Part shown: positions 63,906 through 64,000 of the stretch, piece by piece
How the letters are laid out: the number at the start of each line of letters is the position of its first letter
How positions within the stretch are numbered: the first letter of the stretch is position 1
Origin: Trematomus loennbergii
Taxonomy: Eukaryota; Chordata; Actinopteri; Perciformes; Nototheniidae
Reading direction: 5' to 3'
Assembly (NCBI GenBank): GCA_012861695.1
Contig: JAAOOA010000446.1
Span: 160,001 to 224,000 of the forward strand
Length of the DNA: 64,000 nt
Position numbers and translations under genes: made by a program
The notes under the pieces: model-generated
Database searches by the model: none
The model's input: only the letters and a program-made list of their open reading frames with translations
Told to the model about the DNA's origin: nothing

Positions 63906-64000
63906 TTAAAGGTCCCCTATTATACTGTTTTCATCAATATATTACTCTCTGATATACAGAACATGTCTCTGATTGGCTGAAACCCCAAACAGATCATTGC
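63906..64000. mobile_element. TTAA element of the minisatellite family, copy 3, cut by the window
   Basis: TTAA at 63906 followed by AGGTCCCCTATTATACTG, CATGTCTCTGATTGGCTGAA and CAAACAGATCATTGC, as at 6431 and 15639. The window ends before the region where the 37-bp array would start. Confidence 0.88.

Overview
The window is nuclear DNA from a ray-finned (teleost) fish. It has sparse spliced exons with GT-AG borders, very long (CA)n/(TG)n tracts, tRNA-derived SINEs with a TAATG-type tail, L2/CR1-like LINE ends, hAT-type elements with 8-bp target duplications and several families of short TTAA-bounded elements typical of fish. I see no bacterial, organellar or viral gene cluster and no CRISPR array. 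Most long ORFs lie inside tandem repeats or transposons and are not genes.

Three host loci can be supported. (1) On the minus strand, exon 1 (44759-44980) and exon 2 (19604-19756) of a TNF-ligand gene, best read as tnfsf11 (RANKL). Both exons are in phase 0 and are separated by a 25-kb intron full of repeats. The receptor-binding TNF domain must lie left of position 1. (2) Upstream of it on the same strand, the last two coding exons (54376-54076 and 53811-53306) of an A-kinase-anchor-like protein resembling the tail of AKAP11. AKAP11 is the upstream same-strand neighbour of TNFSF11 in mammals, so each call supports the other. (3) On the plus strand at the right edge, the promoter, a 5' UTR exon and the first two coding exons of a cyclin gene, probably ccnb3. 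Its second coding exon appears to be one base short.

Layout: 1-19.6 kb is repeats (two 37-bp minisatellites, piggyBac-like TTAA elements, SINEs, LINE 3' ends). 19.6-45 kb is the tnfsf11 intron, with hAT elements, a GC-rich inverted-repeat element and the main CA/TG tracts. 45-53 kb is the intergenic stretch between tnfsf11 and the AKAP-like gene, with more nested elements. 53.3-54.4 kb is the AKAP-like gene end. 57-60.7 kb is a hAT with a TTAA element inside it, then a 1.9-kb element carrying a spliced mini-ORF. 61.4-62.3 kb is the start of the cyclin gene. 63.2-63.6 kb is a 400-bp TG tract, and a third copy of the 37-bp-repeat element family starts at the right edge.

The most informative features are the transposon nests. 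Target duplications and empty sites can be read directly from them, including two independent insertions of one TTAA element family 11 bp apart in the same LINE 3' UTR. No novel multi-gene system is visible.
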